In this document: in pieces, positions 8,162-15,871 of the stretch
How the letters are laid out: each line of letters opens with the position of its first letter
Numbering within the stretch: the stretch's first letter is position 1
Assembly: GCF_027257875.1 (NCBI RefSeq)
Contig: NZ_JAPVQY010000051.1
Location: 1 to 56,496 of the forward strand
Source: Burkholderia sp. IMCC1007
GTDB taxonomy: Bacteria > Pseudomonadota > Gammaproteobacteria > Burkholderiales > Burkholderiaceae
Reading direction: 5' to 3'
DNA length: 56,496 nucleotides
Notes under the pieces: generated by a model
What the model saw: only the letters and a program-made list of their open reading frames with translations
Databases searched by the model: none
What the model was told of the DNA's origin: nothing
Program-made: the position numbers and the translations under genes

Positions 8162-9454
8162 TCAGACGCCGGCCGTCGTCTCGGTCGTCGCGACCTCGCC
8201 GCCGCCCTTGAGCGCCTGGCGCAGCTTGTTGCGGTCGAGCTCCTTCTCCCACGCCGACACGACGACGGTCGCGACACCGTTACCGACGATGTTGGTCAGC
8301 GCGCGGCATTCGCTCATGAAGCGGTCGATGCCGAGGATCAGCACCATGCCCGACAGCGGGATCGTCGGCACGACGGCGAGCGTCGCGGCGAGCGTGATGA
8401 AGCCCGCGCCCGTGACGCCGCTCGCGCCCTTCGACGTCAGCATCGCGACCGCCAGCAGCGTGAGCTGCTGCGTCCATGTCAGTTCGATGTTGGTCGCCTG
8501 CGCGATGAACAGCACGGCCATCGTCATGTAGATGTTGGTGCCGTCGAGGTTGAACGAATAGCCGGTCGGCACGACGAGGCCGACGACCGAACGCGAGCAG
8601 CCGGCCTTCTCGAGCTTTTCCATCAGCTGCGGCAGCGCGGCTTCCGACGAGCTCGTGCCGAGCACGATCAGCAGCTCTTCCTTGATGTACGACACGAAGC
8701 GGATGATCGAGAAGCCCGTGACGCGCGCGATCGTACCGAGCACGACCAGCACAAACACCACCGACGTCAGATAGAACGTGCCGATCAGCTTGAGCAGCGG
8801 CACCAGCGAGCCGACGCCGTACTTGCCGATCGTGAAAGCCATCGCGCCGAATGCACCGATCGGCGCGAGCTTCGTGACGATGTGCACGATGCCGAACAGC
8901 ACGCGCGTGAGGCCGTCGATGAAGTCGGTCACGACACGGCCGCGCTCGCCGAGATGCGCGAGCACGCTGCCGAACAGCAATGCGATCAGCAGGATCTGCA
9001 GGATTTCGCCCTGCGCGAACGCATCGACCATCGTGTTCGGGATGATGTGCATCAGGAAGTCGACCGTCGACTGCCCGTGCGCCTTTGCCGCGTACGATGC
9101 GACGGCCTTGCCGTCGAGCGTCGCCGGATCGATGTTGAAGCCGACGCCCGGACGCAGGATGTGCGTGGCCGCGAGGCCGAGCAGCAGCGCGAAGGTCGAT
9201 ACGATCTCGAAGTACAGCAGCGCCTTGCCGCCGACGCGGCCGACCTTCTTCATGTCCTCCATGCCGGCGATGCCGGTGACGACGGTACAGAAGATGATCG
9301 GGCCGATGACCATCTTGATCAGCTTGATGAAGCCGTCGCCGAGCGGTTTCATGTCGGTGGCGATCGACGGGTAGAAGTGGCCAAGGATCACGCCGACGAT
9401 GATGGCGAAGATCACCTGCACATAGAGCACTTTGTAGAAGGGTTTCTTCTTCAC
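8162..9454 (-). CDS. dctA: C4-dicarboxylate:cation symporter DctA
   Basis: A 430-residue DAACS-family transporter beginning (V)KKKPFYKVLYVQVIFAII. It has about eight transmembrane helices plus two re-entrant loops. Family signatures are present: the serine-rich loop LGTSSSEAALPQL, and GYSFNLDGTNIYMTMAVLFIA in the NMDGT-type motif. DctA imports succinate, fumarate and malate with protons or sodium. The GTG at 9454 was chosen because AGGA lies about 8 bases upstream and the product then has the family N-terminus; the longer frame upstream is leader RNA. It heads dctA-dctB-dctD and has a sigma-54 promoter about 280 bp upstream. Confidence 0.95.
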   Translation of the reverse strand: MKKKPFYKVLYVQVIFAIIVGVILGHFYPSIATDMKPLGDGFIKLIKMVIGPIIFCTVVTGIAGMEDMKKVGRVGGKALLYFEIVSTFALLLGLAATHILRPGVGFNIDPATLDGKAVASYAAKAHGQSTVDFLMHIIPNTMVDAFAQGEILQILLIALLFGSVLAHLGERGRVVTDFIDGLTRVLFGIVHIVTKLAPIGAFGAMAFTIGKYGVGSLVPLLKLIGTFYLTSVVFVLVVLGTIARVTGFSIIRFVSYIKEELLIVLGTSSSEAALPQLMEKLEKAGCSRSVVGLVVPTGYSFNLDGTNIYMTMAVLFIAQATNIELTWTQQLTLLAVAMLTSKGASGVTGAGFITLAATLAVVPTIPLSGMVLILGIDRFMSECRALTNIVGNGVATVVVSAWEKELDRNKLRQALKGGGEVATTETTAGV

Positions 9455-9519
9455 GATGGTTCCTGCTGAAGTAGATGAGCCGGTGGAAACGGCGTCACGC
9501 GCGCAGGGATGAATGAGAA

Positions 9520-9583
9520 CGGGGGGCAATCCCCCCCGAGGCATTCGCCCGCGCGGCTGCCGTGCCGCAACAAGCGATGCCTC
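9520..9583 (-). promoter_or_regulatory. Two hairpins in the dctA leader
   Basis: 9538-9583 folds into a long hairpin: GAGGCAT-CGC pairs with GCGATGCCTC (one bulge) around an inner GCGGC/GCCGC stem. Next toward dctA, 9520-9538 is a GC hairpin (CGGGGGG / CCCCCCG, sharing one end base). Both lie in the transcribed leader between a short upstream ORF and dctA. Without a T-run they are not ordinary terminators; they may act as attenuators or block ribosome access. Confidence 0.55.
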
Positions 9584-9617
9584 AGGACATCCGGAGGGGG
9601 AGGAAGGCATTGGTCAT
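9582..9617 (-). CDS. Possible 11-residue leader peptide upstream of dctA
   Basis: The mini-ORF reads MTNAFLPLRMS followed by TGA. Its ATG sits 6 bases after the AGGAGAC block that ends the conserved leader hairpin. In the actP leader the same block serves as the ribosome binding site of the DUF485 gene, so here it should direct translation of this peptide. The stop falls at the base of the downstream hairpin, which is where translation could influence folding. No database family is known to me. Confidence 0.4.
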   Translation of the reverse strand: MTNAFLPLRMS

Positions 9618-9623
9618 CGGTTT

Positions 9624-9673
9624 GTCTCCTGTCGATTGGAGTTAGCGCTTCAGCGCTTACTCCAGTCCCATGC
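9624..9673 (-). ncRNA. Conserved leader hairpin, copy A (dctA)
   Basis: On the minus strand the element begins GCATGGGAC, continues GGAGTAAGCGCT, a GA loop, AGCGCTAACTCC, and ends in the Shine-Dalgarno block AGGAGAC. The two arms pair over 12 positions with one A-A mismatch. A second copy precedes the DUF485-actP genes at 15872-15923. The two share the GCATGGGAC and GAGTAAGCGCT blocks, the hairpin and the AGGAGAC end, with base changes in the descending arm. It lies in the transcribed leader downstream of the sigma-54 promoter. Confidence 0.7.
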
Positions 9674-9725
9674 ATAGCTGCTTGCTGTAGTAGTTCGGCC
9701 GGGGGATGGCCGTGCGCTTTATATC

Positions 9726-9740
9726 GCAAGGTCGATGCCA
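9726..9740 (-). promoter_or_regulatory. Sigma-54 (-24/-12) promoter of dctA
   Basis: On the minus strand: TGGCAT, CGACC, TTGC, with exactly 10 bases between GG and GC. The predicted start is near 9715, giving a leader of about 260 nt that contains the conserved hairpin, the mini-ORF and two further hairpins. A sigma-54 promoter is what a DctB/DctD-controlled dctA requires. Confidence 0.85.
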
Positions 9741-9799
9741 GGTTTCCGGAACGCCTCAAGCCGTTGTTTTCATTGTATTTCTCATAATGCGGCAGGCAA

Positions 9800-9854
9800 G
9801 GAAATCCGGGATTCCGGATTTCCGGAAAATATCCGTCCGGTGATCCGGACGGAT
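9800..9854. promoter_or_regulatory. Tandem dyads, probable DctD upstream activator sites
   Basis: Two perfect inverted repeats share one design, 10-bp arms around a 4-base loop. Dyad 1 (9800-9823) has arms GGAAATCCGG / CCGGATTTCC. Dyad 2 (9831-9854) has arms ATCCGTCCGG / CCGGACGGAT. Their centres are 31 bp apart, about three helical turns, so both face the same side of DNA. They lie roughly 97 and 128 bp upstream of the predicted dctA start, the usual range for NtrC-family activators. Binding by DctD is inferred. Confidence 0.75.
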
Positions 9855-10204
9855 GGGTGCTTTTCTCGGGGGATTTGTCTGATCTCTTTCGGCCGCCGGC
9901 AGCCGCGCAGCGCGCGACTGATCGACTCCGTCACTCCACCTACCGTCCCGCTTCGCACCCGGCTAGGATGCCGCCATGGCTGGTGGTATCGCGAAGGCGA
10001 GCGACGGGTTGCCTTCGATGACGGTGCCAGGAGCGCCAGTTTCAATGACGGCACTGCAACTGGTGCGGTCCCCGACTCCCGCTACGGCCGCTATCGACGG
10101 CGGCAGACACGGCCCCACTGCTAACCGCGCCCTCGCCGCTGAGCGGAGAGATGTCGCTGTGACCGACGAGTACGACTGGATTCAGGGCAGACTCGTTAAA
10201 TCGA
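9855..10204. other. Gene-free interval between dctA control region and T6SS island 1
   Basis: No gene could be supported in these 350 bp. A minus-strand frame reads on past the next gene's stop (ALNPVVLVGHSDISPLSG, about 10080-10190) and may be a remnant of a longer coding region, but it has no start signal and no family I recognise. Confidence 0.4.
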
Positions 10205-11287
10205 TCACTTGGATAATGTAGAGAGCGGACGCCCCTTGGCATCGACCAACTCGTAGCCGCGGTCACCGGCATAACGGTAGAAAATGTCGGTGCGGGATTT
10301 AACGGGTGTGGTGTCGAATGCGCTCAAGTCCGCGCCTGGGGCACACAGGCGCTCGACCTCTTCGGGCCAGCGGTATGCAGCCTTCTTGCGTGTCACCCAC
10401 CAGTCAATCAGCGGCCCGGTCGCACACCAGTAGAGCAAGCGCATAAAGGGACGGCTGACATATAGATCCCACCAGTCCGGATTCGGCACGTTCCCCAGAA
10501 AGCCGCTCGGCTTACGCACCCGGCCGAGACGTCGCATCTGTTCATCAGGCTGAATCGCCTCCAGGCCGTGCTCCATGTAGCGGCGGATGAATTCGAGGCG
10601 ATCTAAATTGGCCCAAAAGGTGGTGCTATCCGCCGACGCAAAGTCAGCATCCAAATTGAATGGCTCACTGTAGCGCTTACGAATATAGTCCTTGGATACC
10701 TTGCCGAATTTTCGATGTGGTTGCGGAAAGCAAAGTCCAAGACGGAATTGTCCATTCAATGTTTGACCAACTTGTGTGAATGGCCGGACGTCCCGCCATC
10801 GAAGATGCAGCACCTGATCCCCCCATGGCACATGCACAAGTTGCGCCTGCCGGTTGAATCGCACTGAGGGAGAGGTTGCACCGACGAAGCAAAGCCAAAA
10901 AAAATATCCCAACAAAATCAGAAAAAAACCATACATCGAAGCGCCTAGGAATAGGTCGACAAGATAATCCTCCAGACTCAGGCCCACCCCGATCCAGTTA
11001 GAAAGCGTTCCGTAGATCACCAAGGCAAGAATGAAGTGGTGCATTAAGGCGCATAAATACAGAACCAGCGAACACCGCCCACGCCAGAAATCTGGCTCGA
11101 TATAGCATTCATTGAACATGCGTGGATCTGACACGTCGTCACGGAAGCACACGCTAGTTGGCCACATGGCCAGTGTGATGCCCGGCAAACCGATATGGTC
11201 GCTTTTGGCGCGCAGCGCCTCGATCTGTTTTTCGAAGCCGGCTGCGTCCGTTGGTCGCAAAGTGGGATCGTCCGGAGTTGTGCTCAT
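10205..11287 (-). CDS. T6SS-associated membrane protein, copy 1 (possibly DUF6708-like)
   Basis: A 360-residue protein starting MSTTPDDPTLRPTDAAGF. Two hydrophobic segments (about 73-96 and 108-134) follow a soluble N-terminus. The C-terminal 220 residues are soluble and rich in Trp and Arg, with FNRQAQLVH, LHLRWRDVRPF, EFIRRYMEHGLEAIQPDEQM and a tail VKSRTDIFYRYAGDRGYELV. It resembles DUF6708-type proteins found next to vgrG genes; I cannot tell whether such proteins are effectors, immunity proteins or chaperones. It is closely related to the gene at 11424-12497: ends nearly identical, membrane part strongly diverged. A dead copy of the vgrG tail lies just upstream. Confidence 0.75.
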   Translation of the reverse strand: MSTTPDDPTLRPTDAAGFEKQIEALRAKSDHIGLPGITLAMWPTSVCFRDDVSDPRMFNECYIEPDFWRGRCSLVLYLCALMHHFILALVIYGTLSNWIGVGLSLEDYLVDLFLGASMYGFFLILLGYFFWLCFVGATSPSVRFNRQAQLVHVPWGDQVLHLRWRDVRPFTQVGQTLNGQFRLGLCFPQPHRKFGKVSKDYIRKRYSEPFNLDADFASADSTTFWANLDRLEFIRRYMEHGLEAIQPDEQMRRLGRVRKPSGFLGNVPNPDWWDLYVSRPFMRLLYWCATGPLIDWWVTRKKAAYRWPEEVERLCAPGADLSAFDTTPVKSRTDIFYRYAGDRGYELVDAKGRPLSTLSK

Positions 11288-11423
11288 AAGGAGTTAGTTT
11301 CACGCAGCACCTAGTTCGGTTCCGTAAAGCCGTTCGGCCAGTACTCGACCTCGGTCTTTCCAACCGGTCGTTCGACAACGTACCTCTGCCACAGATTGAT
11401 CGTTGCTTTAACGCAGCACAGAG
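11288..11423 (-). pseudogene. Duplicated vgrG 3' tail (dead fragment)
   Basis: Bases about 11297-11361 repeat the last roughly 65 bases of the vgrG gene (12507-12573), encoding TEVEYWPNGFTEPN. In this copy the next Tyr codon TAC is changed to TAG, so the fragment is interrupted. Beyond 11361 the similarity stops abruptly. The fragment stands in front of copy 1 exactly as the intact tail stands in front of copy 2, which shows that a tail-plus-gene unit was duplicated. Confidence 0.85.
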
Positions 11424-12497
11424 TCACTTAGATAAGGTAGAAACACGACGCCCCTTGGCATCAACCAACTCGTAGCCACGGTCACCGGCATAACGGTAGA
11501 AAATGTCGGTGCGGGATTTCACAGGCGTGGTATCGAAGGCGCTCAAATCTGCGCCTGGGGCACACAAGCGTTCCACCTCTTCGGGCCAACGGTATGCAGC
11601 CTTCTTGCGTTCTACCCACCAGTCAATCAGCGGCCCGGTCGCGCACCAGTAGAGCAAGCGTACGAACGGGCGGCCAACATACAGGTTCCACCAGTCCGGA
11701 TTGGGCGTGCTGCCCGGAAAGCCGCTCGGCTTGCGCACAAGGCCGAGCCTACGCATCTGCTCATCAGGCTGAATCGCTTCCAAACCGTGCTCCATGTAGC
11801 GACGGATGAATTCAAGGCGATCCAAGTTGGCCCAGAAAGTTGTACCGTCACCCGAAGCAAAGTCACCTTCTAAATCAAATGGTTCACTGTAGCGCTTACG
11901 AATGAAGTTCTTGGATACCTTACCGAATATCTGGCGCGGCTGAGGAAAAAAGAGATGAAGACGGAAGCTGCCGTTTAAGGTTTTCCCGATCTGAGTGAAT
12001 GGTCTGACGTCCCGCCACCTCAAATGCAATGTTTGGTAATTCCATGGAATGTGTACAAGTTGAGCCTGCCGATTGAATCGATGCGACGGCGACGTCGCTG
12101 CCATGGCAGAAAGCCAAAATACAAATCCATAGAAAAATAGAAAAATAAGGTAAGTTACACCTACCTGAAATACATCAATAAGGCGAATTTCCTGGTAACC
12201 ACGCCCATAAAAAAATAGAGAATATAGCGCTGCCGCAAACGTGAGATGATACGCAAATGCAAAAAAATACATAATCAGCAAGCACTGCCCTCGAAGAAAA
12301 TCCGGCTCAATGTAACGCTCGTTAAACATGCTCGGATCCGATACATCGTCAGAAAGACAAACTTTAGGCGGCCACATCGCAAGAGTAATGCCGGGTAAGG
12401 CGATATGGTCGCTTTTGGCTCGCAGCGCCTCGATCTGCTTTTCGAAACCGGCTGCGTCCGTTGGTCGCAAAGTGGGATCGTCCGGAGTTGTGCTCAT
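11424..12497 (-). CDS. T6SS-associated membrane protein, copy 2 (possibly DUF6708-like)
   Basis: A 357-residue paralogue of the product at 10205-11287. Residues 1-42 differ at only one position; the C-terminal 150 residues are also nearly identical. The membrane region (about 70-135, LLIMYFFAFAYHLTFAAALY and later) is unrelated at most positions and is encoded by noticeably AT-rich DNA (12110-12300). The start codon overlaps the stop of the upstream vgrG (12494-12497), so translation is coupled and the product likely works with this VgrG. Function unknown. It could be a VgrG cargo, an adaptor, or a membrane immunity protein. Confidence 0.75.
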   Translation of the reverse strand: MSTTPDDPTLRPTDAAGFEKQIEALRAKSDHIALPGITLAMWPPKVCLSDDVSDPSMFNERYIEPDFLRGQCLLIMYFFAFAYHLTFAAALYSLFFYGRGYQEIRLIDVFQVGVTYLIFLFFYGFVFWLSAMAATSPSHRFNRQAQLVHIPWNYQTLHLRWRDVRPFTQIGKTLNGSFRLHLFFPQPRQIFGKVSKNFIRKRYSEPFDLEGDFASGDGTTFWANLDRLEFIRRYMEHGLEAIQPDEQMRRLGLVRKPSGFPGSTPNPDWWNLYVGRPFVRLLYWCATGPLIDWWVERKKAAYRWPEEVERLCAPGADLSAFDTTPVKSRTDIFYRYAGDRGYELVDAKGRRVSTLSK

Positions 12498-13624
12498 AAG
12501 TAGTTAGTTTCACGCAGCACGTAGTTCGGTTCCGTAAAGCCGTTCGGCCAGTACTCGACCTCGGTCTTTCCAATCAATACGTCATTCGATAGCGTAACGA
12601 CGCCAACGCCGTCCCGTACGACGACTTGCTCCAGAGCCTCGTACGTAGCGACACGGCCCAGCGCGCCATGAATCTGCTTGATCCGATACGGGCTGATCTG
12701 CGGTCTCCAACCCGGGAGCATCACCGCAATGCGACGCAGCTCTCCCAATCCGGGAATCGTCAATGCACCCACGGTGTTGAGAAGCTGGCCACGCAGACGG
12801 TCCTGGGTAAAGGCGTTGCCGCTGCCTTCGTGTTTGTAGCGGCCCGGGTAGTCGTAGCGCGTGTAGCCGCGACCTTGATGATCGAGATCTACCCCTTCGC
12901 GCGGATACTCATGATTGAAGCGTGGATTCTTGAACGTGTAGTCGCGCTGCACCTGACGCGCGGTGCGCACATTCTCGGTATAAGCGAAGGTATGCAGGCT
13001 GGGCTGCGGCTGATCGCCGCCCGGCGTGGGGTTGTACAGCACCGGCTCACCCGTCAGCCGCTCCAGGTTGAACAAGCGGTCGCTATGAATCAGTCGATGA
13101 CCGTCGACGCGATGCTGGAACGCATAGAGGAAGCCTTCCTCGCGCAGGATGCGTTCAACGAAATCGTAGTCGGTGTCACCGGCTTGTACGCAATACTCGC
13201 GCGGCAAGTGTGCGTTGGTGATGCGCTGCTCATAGTCCAACGTCAGGCCATGCGCCTTGAGCACGGCGCTGGCAATCTCGGTGACGTTGAGCGTCTGGAA
13301 GATGCGCCAGTCCGACGACAGCTTCAAGCGCGCCAGACGCGGCTCGATCACGGCCGAATAGCGCGTGCGACGAAACCCCGTGTCCCCCTGCTCGAACGAC
13401 GACACCGTGCCATGCACGTAGCGCACCGGCTGGGCGCCTTGCCAGATCGTCAGCAGGCCGTTGTGGTCGAGCACCTGCCCGAAGTCGATCGCGGCGTTCC
13501 CGCTGGCCAGTTCGACCTCCAACAGGAAGGTCTCGGACAACCCTTCATGCAACGTGAACTCGACGACCTCGAATGGTTCGTCACCAACAGCAAAGGTAAA
13601 GCGCAGATCGGATTGGATAGCCAT
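12494..13624 (-). CDS. vgrG: Short VgrG (type VI secretion spike), atypical C-terminus
   Basis: A 376-residue protein; ordinary VgrG proteins exceed 600. The first 280 or so residues form a regular gp27-like base: FEVVEFTLHEGLSETFLLEVELAS, VHGTVSSFEQGD, LKLSSDWRIFQTLNVTEIASAVL, YCVQAGDTDYDFVERILREEGFLYAF, and RYKHEGSGNAFTQDRLRGQ. After LRGQ the expected OB-fold/gp5 part and beta-helix spike are missing. They are replaced by about 95 residues (LPGWRPQISPYRIKQIHGALG to the C-terminal VLRETNYL) that I do not recognise. The frame is continuous, so a recombination junction near 12790 is more likely than a frameshift. Its last codons overlap the next gene. Confidence 0.85.
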   Translation of the reverse strand: MAIQSDLRFTFAVGDEPFEVVEFTLHEGLSETFLLEVELASGNAAIDFGQVLDHNGLLTIWQGAQPVRYVHGTVSSFEQGDTGFRRTRYSAVIEPRLARLKLSSDWRIFQTLNVTEIASAVLKAHGLTLDYEQRITNAHLPREYCVQAGDTDYDFVERILREEGFLYAFQHRVDGHRLIHSDRLFNLERLTGEPVLYNPTPGGDQPQPSLHTFAYTENVRTARQVQRDYTFKNPRFNHEYPREGVDLDHQGRGYTRYDYPGRYKHEGSGNAFTQDRLRGQLLNTVGALTIPGLGELRRIAVMLPGWRPQISPYRIKQIHGALGRVATYEALEQVVVRDGVGVVTLSNDVLIGKTEVEYWPNGFTEPNYVLRETNYL

Positions 13625-13789
13625 AGTCGGGCTGCTCGCTGAATGCCAAGCAGCAACGATTGACTATTGTGAAATCGATGTCTATTGGACGAATCCGAAA
13701 ATGGCGTGTCTTGGCAATTTTATTTCCTGCCGATGCAGCCAACACCGCTCGCAAATACCGTCCTTCCGCCCCCTATCTTCGGACTCTCC

Positions 13790-13828
13790 TCGAAAAACAA
13801 AACCCCGGAAGACCGCAATGCTCCAGGG
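13790..13828 (-). terminator. Rho-independent terminator after actP
   Basis: On the minus strand, CCCTGGA pairs with TCCGGGG (7 bp, one G-T pair) around a 12-base loop, followed by TTTTGTTTTT. It lies 29 bp past the actP stop. The rest of the gap up to vgrG (13625-13789) shows nothing recognisable apart from being AT-richer. Confidence 0.8.
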
Positions 13829-13856
13829 CTCATCGCCATCAACCGGCGAAGACCAA

Positions 13857-15551
13857 TCAATGCTGCACGGCTCGCCCGCCCAGCACGCCCGTCTGCGCGT
13901 AGAACTCCTGCTGCGCGAACGCATCGCGCTCTCGCCGCGCGCGTTCGCCGCGATCCGCAAGCGAGCCGACGACGATCCCGACGAACGCGAGCGGCACCGA
14001 CACGAGCGCCGGGTTATCGAGGAACACCGCCGCATGCGCGTGGTGCAGCACGTCGACCCACACCGACTTCGACAGCACCGTGAGCACCACCGCCGACACG
14101 AGCCCGAGCGCGCCACCGAGCACCGCGCCGCGCGTGGTCATCCCGCGCCAGAAGATCGACATCGCGAGCACCGGGAAATTGGCGCTCGCGGCCACCGCCG
14201 CGACGAGCCCGACCATGAACGCGACGTTCACGTGCTCGAACAGGATCGACAGCGCGATCGCGACGGCCGACAGCCCGATCGTCGCCGCGCGCGAGATGCG
14301 CATTTCGAGCCGTTCGTCGGGCTTGCCGCGCGCCCACATCTGCGCATACAGGTCGTGCGAGATCGTCGTCGCGCCGGCGAGCGTCAGTCCGGCGACCACC
14401 GCGAGGATCGTCGCGAACGTGACGGCCGCGATGAACCCGTAGAACCAGTTGCCGCCCACTGCCTGCGCGAGCTTCACCGCGACCATGTTCGAGCCGCCGA
14501 GCAGGTCGTGCGTCAGGTTGAACGTGCCGTTCGCGCCAAGCCGGAAGAATTCCGGATGCTGCGCGAGCAGCACGATCGCCGAGAAGCCGATCACGAACGT
14601 CAGCAGGTAGAAGTAGCCGATGAAACCGGTTGCGTACAGCACCGACTTGCGCGCCTCCTTCGCGTTCGGCACCGTGAAGAAGCGCATCAGGATGTGCGGG
14701 AAGCCGGCCGTGCCGAACATCAGCGCGATGCCGAGCGACAGCGCGTTGGCCGGGTCGCGGATCAGCTTGCCGGGCCCCATGATCGACAGCGCGCCCGGAT
14801 GCACGGCCACCGCGCGGCGGAACATCGCGTCGATGCTGAAGCCGAATTCGCCGAGCGCGAGCAACGCGAGCAGCGTCGCGCCGCACAGCAGCAGCACGGC
14901 CTTGATCACCTGCACCCAGGTGGTCGCGGTCATCCCGCCGAAGAACACGTAGACGACCATCAGCACACCGACGATCAGCTCGGCCGTGCCGTACGACAGC
15001 CCGAACAGTAGCTGGATCAGCTTGCCCGCGCCGACCATCTGCACGACGAGGTACAGCACGACGATCGTCAGCGCGTTCGCGGAGGTCAGCAGCCGGATCG
15101 GCCGCTGCGCGAAGCGGTACGCGACGACGTCGACGAACGTGAACTTGCCGAGGTTGCGCAGCGGTTCGGCGATCAGGAACATCACGAACGGCCAGCCGAC
15201 CAGGAAGCCGATCGAGTAGATCAGTCCGTCGAAGCCGAACATGAACACCATGCCGGACAGCCCGAGGAACGACGCGGCCGACATGTAGTCGCCCGCGATC
15301 GCGAGCCCGTTCTGCAGCCCGGTGATGCCGCCGCCGGCCGTGTAGAAGTCGCGCGTCGAGCGCGTGCGGCGCGCGGCCCAGCGCGTGAGCGCGAGCGTCG
15401 CGAACACGAACGCGAAGAACATCCCGATCGCGACCGGGTTCAGCTCGACCTTGTCGGGCATCGGGCCGGCGACGCCAGTCGCATGGGCGGTGGAGGAAAC
15501 GAGGGAAACGAGGATGCCCAGCGCGCCGGGCGCGTTCGAAAGGAATCGCAT
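13857..15551 (-). CDS. actP: Cation/acetate symporter ActP
   Basis: A 564-residue sodium:solute symporter (SSS family). A cleavable N-terminal segment (MRFLSNAPGALGILVSLVSS..AHA) precedes about 13 transmembrane helices. Typical parts are DFYTAGGGITGLQNGLAIAGDYMSAASFLG, LMFGTAGFPHILMRFFTVPNAKEARKS and the late VAGLTLAGATTISHDLYA. ActP takes up acetate and glycolate. It follows the DUF485 gene by 11 bp (stop at 15563), the standard yjcH-actP pair. The ATG at 15551 has GGAG 8 bases upstream. The conserved leader hairpin upstream of DUF485 should also be on this transcript. Confidence 0.94.
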   Translation of the reverse strand: MRFLSNAPGALGILVSLVSSTAHATGVAGPMPDKVELNPVAIGMFFAFVFATLALTRWAARRTRSTRDFYTAGGGITGLQNGLAIAGDYMSAASFLGLSGMVFMFGFDGLIYSIGFLVGWPFVMFLIAEPLRNLGKFTFVDVVAYRFAQRPIRLLTSANALTIVVLYLVVQMVGAGKLIQLLFGLSYGTAELIVGVLMVVYVFFGGMTATTWVQVIKAVLLLCGATLLALLALGEFGFSIDAMFRRAVAVHPGALSIMGPGKLIRDPANALSLGIALMFGTAGFPHILMRFFTVPNAKEARKSVLYATGFIGYFYLLTFVIGFSAIVLLAQHPEFFRLGANGTFNLTHDLLGGSNMVAVKLAQAVGGNWFYGFIAAVTFATILAVVAGLTLAGATTISHDLYAQMWARGKPDERLEMRISRAATIGLSAVAIALSILFEHVNVAFMVGLVAAVAASANFPVLAMSIFWRGMTTRGAVLGGALGLVSAVVLTVLSKSVWVDVLHHAHAAVFLDNPALVSVPLAFVGIVVGSLADRGERARRERDAFAQQEFYAQTGVLGGRAVQH

Positions 15552-15562
15552 GTCGGGCTCCG

Positions 15563-15868
15563 TCACGGACGTTGCAGGATCGCGTCGACGCGGCGGTCGA
15601 ACGCACGATTCGCGCGCAGCACGTAGCACGCGGTCAGGCCGATCGCGACCAGGATGATCGCGACGCCCGCGGCGATCCCGACCGTCGTCGTCGCGCCGCG
15701 ATACAGCGGCGCGGCGAGCACGTGCGGCGCGAGCGCGACGAGCAGGATGAAGCCGTAGTAGGTGGCGATCATCAGCGCGGTCAGCGTGAAGCTGAAGCGG
15801 CGCCGCGCCCGCACGAGCTGCTGGTAGTCACGGCGCGCCGTGACCGATTCGATGACGGAAAGCTCCAT
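15563..15868 (-). CDS. DUF485 membrane protein (YjcH-like), partner of ActP
   Basis: A 101-residue protein with two transmembrane helices (about 28-51 and 60-85) and the family motif RRFSFTLTALMIATYYGFILLVAL. DUF485 proteins are usually co-transcribed with acetate permeases and are presumed accessory. The ATG at 15868 lies 3 bases after the AGGAGACA block that closes the conserved leader hairpin, so the hairpin directly abuts its ribosome binding site. Confidence 0.92.
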   Translation of the reverse strand: MELSVIESVTARRDYQQLVRARRRFSFTLTALMIATYYGFILLVALAPHVLAAPLYRGATTTVGIAAGVAIILVAIGLTACYVLRANRAFDRRVDAILQRP

Positions 15869-15871
15869 GTT

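Noticed and set aside
10672..10680. Further copies of the leader motif GAGTAAGCGC/GCGCTTAC (also near 11890, 2970 and 35762)
   Set aside because: These are codons for Arg-Tyr or gene ends; the GCATGGGAC block, the hairpin and the AGGAGAC end are absent.
12494..12800. A frameshift explaining the short VgrG
   Set aside because: The other frames downstream do not show OB-fold or spike motifs, and the following gene overlaps the stop. A junction by recombination fits better.
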